DNA of 64,000 nt from Alphaproteobacteria bacterium (GTDB lineage Bacteria > Pseudomonadota > Alphaproteobacteria > Rhizobiales > JAJFHC01): positions 33,771-97,770 of the forward strand of contig JAJFHD010000124.1 in assembly GCA_021775805.1 (NCBI GenBank). The letters run 5' to 3'. A program made the translations under genes and the position numbers. The notes beneath the pieces were generated by a model. The model was not told the origin of the DNA and did no database searches. It was given only the letters and a program-made list of their open reading frames with translations. Shown here in pieces: positions 60,003-64,000 of this stretch (position 1 is its first letter; each line of letters begins with the position of its first letter).

Positions 60003-62429
60003 ATGAATTCACATTACAGGGTCGTCATTGTCGGCGGCGGCATGATGGGAGCAGGGCTTCTCTACCATCTGGCGGAAGAAGGCTGGCAGGATGTGGTCAT
60101 GATTGAAAAAGGTGAGCTCACCTCTGGATCGACCTGGCATGCGGCAGGCCAGTGCCCCAGCTTCATCGCCGACTACAACATGGCGAAGATTCACGACTAC
60201 GGTAACCGGCTCTATCCAAAACTCGAGGAGAAAACCGGGCAGTACGTGAGCTGGCACGGCTGCGGCGGCATCCGGTTTGCCCTCAACCAGGCTGAACTCG
60301 AATGGTTCAAGCACGTTGAAGGGGTCTCAAAACTCATCGGCTTCAAGATGGAGATCGTGGGTCCGAACGAGATCAAACGGATCAATCCATTTGTCGATGT
60401 TTCCGGCGTGCTCGCCGGTGCCTGGACACTCGATGACGGGCATGTGGATCCGTCTGGCTGCTGCAACGCCCTGGCTAAAGGCGCGCGAGACATGGGCGCC
60501 TCGATCGTCCGGCACAACCGTGTTCTGGACATCAACCAGTTGCCCTCAGGCGAATGGGAAGTCGTGACCGAAAAAGGCACGATAACCTGCGAACACGTGG
60601 TCAATGCCGCCGGCTGTTATGCCCGCCGTATCGCGCAGATGGCAGGCACCGATGTGCCGATCGCCAACATGAAACACCAGTACATCGTCACCGAGACCGT
60701 TCCGGAGTTCCTGGAACGCGACGAGGAAATGCCGGTCATGCGCGACCCCTACCCTTCGGCTTATTACAGGCAGGAGCAGAAGTCGGCGCTTATCGGCATC
60801 TACGAAACCAGCAATTGCGCCGAGGCCTGGGCAGATACAGGTGGTTGGCCGGAGTGGGATTCGGAGAACGAACTCTTCGACGAAGAACTCGACCGCATTC
60901 TGCCGCACGTGGAAAAGGTCATGGAGCGGATGCCCAGCTGGTCGGAGCTTGGCATCAAGCGGATCGTCAACGGTGCGATACCTCATACGCCGGATGGCAA
61001 TGTTCTTCTGGGGCCGGCAGCCGGATTGAAGAATTTCTGGATGTGCTGCGGTGCGCAGATCGGCATCGCCCAAGGTGCCGGTTGTGGCAAGTATTTGGCG
61101 CAGTGGATTGTTCACGGCGACTCTGAAATCAACTTTGCCAATCTCGATCCCCGCCGCTTTGCGGGTTATGCGGACGCGGATTACGCGCGGGACCGGTCTT
61201 TTGAAGACTACCAGCATATGTATGTTCTCCACACGCCGGGCGAGGAACGCCCTGCCGGACGCGGCAAGCGAAAGAGCGCTCTGTATGAACGCCTCAAATC
61301 GGCGGGCGCCTTGTTCTCGGCGGGCGCCGGCTGGGAGCGGGTCAAGTATTTCTCTCCCGACCGCAGCGAAGAGGTGCCATCCTTCCGCCATAACAACAGT
61401 TACAATACTGTTGCCGCAGAATGCCGTGCGGTGCGCGAGAAAGTCGGAATCATGGATGGTTCGGGCTTTGCAAAGTATGAGATTACGGGTTCAGGCGCCC
61501 ATGCTTTCCTCGACCGGGTCTGTGCCAACCGCATGCCCAGAAAGGACGGCGGCATAACCCTGGCACACTTCCTTGGGGAAACCGGCATGATCCGCGGCGA
61601 GACCACGATATGCCGTCTGGCGGAAGACAGGTTCTACGCCATGTCCGGTGCCGTTGCGGAACTGCGTGACCTCGACCACCTGTCCCAACGTGTTGAACCG
61701 GGCGAAGACGTCAGCATCAAGAACATCACGGAAGACTGGGGTGTGATCGTTCTCGCTGGACCACGCGCGCGAGACGTCCTCTCAAAAGTCACGAAAGCCG
61801 ACCTGTCCAATGAAGCTTTCCGCTGGCTCACCGGCAAGGAGATTACTGTCGCCGGAACGGCAGCCCGCGCCCTGCGGGTGAACTATGTCGGCGAACTGGG
61901 CTGGGAGCTTCACGCGCCCATGGATGAGGTACTTGGTATCTACGATGCCTTGTGGTCGGCTGGTCAGGAACATGGCATCACAAACTTCGGAACCTATGCC
62001 ATGAACAGCCTGCGCATGGAGAAAGGCTACCGCGGTTGGGGGGCTGAGCTGACCAACGAGATCACCATGATCGAGGCGGATATGGAACGCTTCGCCCGCC
62101 TCGACAAGGACGACTTCATCGGCAAGGCCGCCACGCTTTCGCGCAAACAGGAAGGCGTCGCCACTCAGCTCGTCTACTGCGAAATCGAAAAAGGCGATGC
62201 CGATGCCCACGGCGGCGAACCGGTGCTGGCCGGCGAACGCGCGATCGGTGTCACGACCTCGGGAGGGTACGGACATACCACCGGGCGCAGTCTCGTCTTC
62301 GCTTATGTGGAACCGGAATTTGCCGAACCGGGCAGCACTTTCACCATAGACGTCCTGGGCGCCCCTCGCGCGGCAACCGTGCTTGCCGATCCGGTCTACG
62401 ACCCTGAAAACCTGCGGCTGCGGGCATAA
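60003..62429 (+). CDS. Dimethylglycine/sarcosine dehydrogenase-like flavoprotein with GcvT domain
   Basis: 808 residues. N-terminal FAD domain (VVIVGGGMMGAGLLYHL, then SGSTWHAAGQC with H46, the position where relatives bind FAD covalently). The middle linker is followed from about residue 430 by a GcvT-like folate-binding domain (MDGSGFAKYEITGSGAHAFL, YVGELGWELHAPM) and its C-terminal barrel (GVTTSGGYGHTTGRSL). Oxidises an N-methyl amino acid and passes the carbon to THF as methylene-THF. The exact substrate (dimethylglycine, sarcosine or other) cannot be read. Start ATG 60003 follows GAGGAAG; LysR gene divergent. Confidence 0.9.
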   Translation: MNSHYRVVIVGGGMMGAGLLYHLAEEGWQDVVMIEKGELTSGSTWHAAGQCPSFIADYNMAKIHDYGNRLYPKLEEKTGQYVSWHGCGGIRFALNQAELEWFKHVEGVSKLIGFKMEIVGPNEIKRINPFVDVSGVLAGAWTLDDGHVDPSGCCNALAKGARDMGASIVRHNRVLDINQLPSGEWEVVTEKGTITCEHVVNAAGCYARRIAQMAGTDVPIANMKHQYIVTETVPEFLERDEEMPVMRDPYPSAYYRQEQKSALIGIYETSNCAEAWADTGGWPEWDSENELFDEELDRILPHVEKVMERMPSWSELGIKRIVNGAIPHTPDGNVLLGPAAGLKNFWMCCGAQIGIAQGAGCGKYLAQWIVHGDSEINFANLDPRRFAGYADADYARDRSFEDYQHMYVLHTPGEERPAGRGKRKSALYERLKSAGALFSAGAGWERVKYFSPDRSEEVPSFRHNNSYNTVAAECRAVREKVGIMDGSGFAKYEITGSGAHAFLDRVCANRMPRKDGGITLAHFLGETGMIRGETTICRLAEDRFYAMSGAVAELRDLDHLSQRVEPGEDVSIKNITEDWGVIVLAGPRARDVLSKVTKADLSNEAFRWLTGKEITVAGTAARALRVNYVGELGWELHAPMDEVLGIYDALWSAGQEHGITNFGTYAMNSLRMEKGYRGWGAELTNEITMIEADMERFARLDKDDFIGKAATLSRKQEGVATQLVYCEIEKGDADAHGGEPVLAGERAIGVTTSGGYGHTTGRSLVFAYVEPEFAEPGSTFTIDVLGAPRAATVLADPVYDPENLRLRA

Positions 62430-62460
62430 TCGGGGGAAGACGTATACGGCAGGGAAACAG

Positions 62461-63033
62461 ATGATAGACATCATCCTGTTGATGGATGAGCCGGAGGCGC
62501 AGTTCTTTCAAGGCAAAATTGCAATGGCTGCGCCCGGGCTAAAGTGCCGGCAGGTGTCGACACTGCAGGAGCTCGAGAGCGCTGTACGTCAGTGCTCTGA
62601 CCATGCCAGACTGATTTCATTTTGCGCCGATATCATTGTGCCGGAACCGGTACTCCAGTTGCTGAAGTTCAACTGTTACAATTTTCATCCCGGCCCGCCC
62701 GAACGCAAAGGATATAGGCCGGCGCATTTTGCCGCTCACGAGGGCGTCGACACTTTCGGTGTCACTCTGCACCGAATGGCCCCGAAAGTTGACGACGGAG
62801 ACATCGTTGGCGCCAGGCGATTTACTTTGGCCCCGCCCATGTCGATAGAGGCCATAGAACTGCTGACCTACGAAGCATTGGTAAAGCTTGCTGTCGACCT
62901 GATGGGGAATCTCGCGAGAGTCGACCGGATTTTGGAACCGATCGACGAGGACTGGAGCGGCAAACCCACAACACGCCGGCAATGGCTAGACTTGCCGCCT
63001 CGCGAGATCGACATCACCGGACGGACTGCCTGA
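62461..63033 (+). CDS. Formyltransferase-domain protein
   Basis: 190 residues resembling the N-terminal domain of methionyl-tRNA formyltransferase and related enzymes. The active-site string is NCYNFHPGPPERKGYRPAHF with N74 and H76, and KVDDGDIVGAR has the matching Asp. The C-terminal tRNA-binding domain of Fmt is absent, so the acceptor is another molecule. Thirty-one bases downstream of the THF-linked dehydrogenase, so a shared one-carbon role is likely but the substrate is unknown. Confidence 0.8.
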   Translation: MIDIILLMDEPEAQFFQGKIAMAAPGLKCRQVSTLQELESAVRQCSDHARLISFCADIIVPEPVLQLLKFNCYNFHPGPPERKGYRPAHFAAHEGVDTFGVTLHRMAPKVDDGDIVGARRFTLAPPMSIEAIELLTYEALVKLAVDLMGNLARVDRILEPIDEDWSGKPTTRRQWLDLPPREIDITGRTA

Positions 63034-63405
63034 AATTTCCGATTTCGGCAGCAAGTCCATGTGAACCGCAAGACGGACACAAATCAGTGTCCAGCTGAGG
63101 ATCGGTGCCACAAAAAAGGCATGTACAATTGAGTGGTTCTGCGCCACCAAGAGCCAGATAACCGGCACCGTCGCCACGGCCAGCATTTGTAGCGCAAGCC
63201 TACCGGATGACCCCGCCGACGACGGCCCATTTCAATGACCAGAAGCCGACATATCCAACGAGCCACATTCCGAATAGCAAGGGAACTTCCCAATTGTCGG
63301 CATCCCGGCCGTCCAACCACCGACGCAAGGTCACTGCAGCGACGGCGGCGGTGGGCGCCACCACTGGATTGATCAGAAAATCAAAGTGGGCAACCAGGAT
63401 ACCTA
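62986..63405 (-). pseudogene. Frameshifted membrane protein gene, cut by the IS fragment
   Basis: On the minus strand one frame reads LVAHFDFLINPVVAPTAAVA, then WEVPLLFGMWLVGYVGFWSL and stops at 63200; the next frame continues with GRLALQMLAVATVPVIWLLV, HAFFVAPILSWTLICVRLAV and ends at 62986. Read together they give three or four membrane helices, so one base change near 63205-63215 likely broke a single gene. Its 5' end is missing where the transposase fragment begins. The 3' end overlaps the formyltransferase gene by 48 bases. Family not recognised. Confidence 0.6.
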
Positions 63406-63429
63406 TAAACCCCTATCCCCCAGATGGGT

Positions 63430-64000
63430 TGACAGGACTGGCCTGTGGCGCAAATATCTGCGGGGAGATGCTGCTTTTGCCCTCCCGGAGTTGTTCGACT
63501 ATCTGGAAGCCAACGAGATTGGCTATGCCATCCGTCCGAGAGCCAACAAGGTTCTGGAACGGCGCATCGCACGACTACTACGGCGCAGATCGGGGCGACC
63601 ATCAAATCAAGTGGAACGGCACTATGCCAGCTTCACTTATCAGGCCAAGAGCTGGAGCAAACCACGCCGGGTTGTCGCCAAGGTGGAATGGTATCCAGGC
63701 GAGCTGTTTCCCCGTGTGGGATTCGTGGTGACTACACTGACGGTTCGAGATGAACGGGTGTTTGAGTTCTACAACCGGCGCGGAACGGCCGAGCAGTACA
63801 TCAAGGAAGGCAAATACGCACTCAAATGGACACGGTTGTCCTGCAAGAGTTTTAGGGCAAACGAAGCCCGGCTTCAGCTTCATGCATTGGCCTACAATAT
63901 GGCGAACTTCCTGCGCACATTGGTCTTGCCAACATCCATTGCCGACTGGTCTCTGACGAGCCTGCGGGATCGGATGATCAAGATCGGCGCAAAGGCTGTG
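63430..64000 (+). mobile_element. IS1380-type transposase fragment (runs off the right edge)
   Basis: A plus-strand frame reads RGDAAFALPELFDYLEANEI, then GYAIRPRANKVLERRIARLL, FYNRRGTAEQYIKEGKYALK and RLQLHALAYNMANFLRTLVL. This is the middle and C-terminal part of IS1380-family DDE transposases, with one catalytic Asp (RGDAAF) and the Glu region (GTAEQYIKEGK). The first roughly 200 residues are absent: upstream sequence belongs to another gene. No terminal inverted repeat was found at the left boundary near 63405-63430. Continues beyond the window. Confidence 0.85.

Noticed and set aside
1..64000. CRISPR array, prophage or rRNA operon
   Set aside because: No regularly spaced direct repeats, phage structural or integrase genes, or rRNA signatures were seen in reading the whole window.

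Overview
The window is ordinary chromosomal DNA of an alphaproteobacterium, most likely of the Hyphomicrobiales. The evidence is gene order and family: valS-popZ-tolC-pcm; a complete aapJQMP general amino-acid transporter; purN-purM-DUF2066-CDP-alcohol transferase-AI-2E permease-hdaA-ppk-ppx; and rnd next to aspS. No rRNA, CRISPR array, prophage or integrated plasmid is visible. The only clear mobile DNA is an N-truncated IS1380-type transposase at the right edge.

Left part (1-11.7 kb): valS (running off the left edge), popZ, tolC and a Pcm-like methyltransferase on the minus strand; tRNA-Cys and tRNA-Asn on the plus strand; a class I methyltransferase and malic enzyme on the minus strand; then a plus-strand run of cysteine synthase, AlaX-type editing protein, mercaptopyruvate sulfurtransferase and a GNAT protein. 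A universal stress protein and an ftsH remnant follow. From 12.1 to 19.4 kb lies aapJ-aapQ-aapM-aapP on the minus strand, followed by a DUF1194 protein and a second substrate-binding protein and ATPase that have no permeases of their own. A strong hairpin separates aapJ from aapQ.

Middle part (19.8-36 kb): metC; a cassette of an SGNH protein, an SxtJ-like membrane protein, a 49-residue DUF5989-like protein and a NodU/CmcH-type carbamoyltransferase; a type III glutamine synthetase/gamma-glutamylmethylamide synthetase with three split glutamate-synthase-like genes and an XRE-cupin regulator, which resembles N-methylglutamate synthase or glxBCD-glnT loci; a deoxycytidylate-type deaminase; a membrane adenylate cyclase; and small genes including a secreted EF-hand protein and a MAPEG protein.

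Right part (36-64 kb): housekeeping genes aspS, rnd, ppx, ppk, hdaA, purM and purN; two tandem L,D-transpeptidases; a YafY-type regulator; a molybdopterin oxidoreductase; two neighbouring membrane-protein genes of unknown function, the first ended by a TAA with open frame beyond it; two tandem paralogous secreted proteins of unknown function, each preceded by a similar candidate structured leader ending in a terminator-like hairpin; and a LysR regulator divergent from a dimethylglycine/sarcosine dehydrogenase-like gene with a formyltransferase-like protein behind it. The window closes with a frameshifted membrane gene and the transposase remnant.

The least explained items are the two secreted paralogs with their leaders (57.6-58.8 kb) and the SGNH/SxtJ/DUF5989/carbamoyltransferase cassette (21.0-24.9 kb). 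All calls come from reading the sequence; no database search was run.
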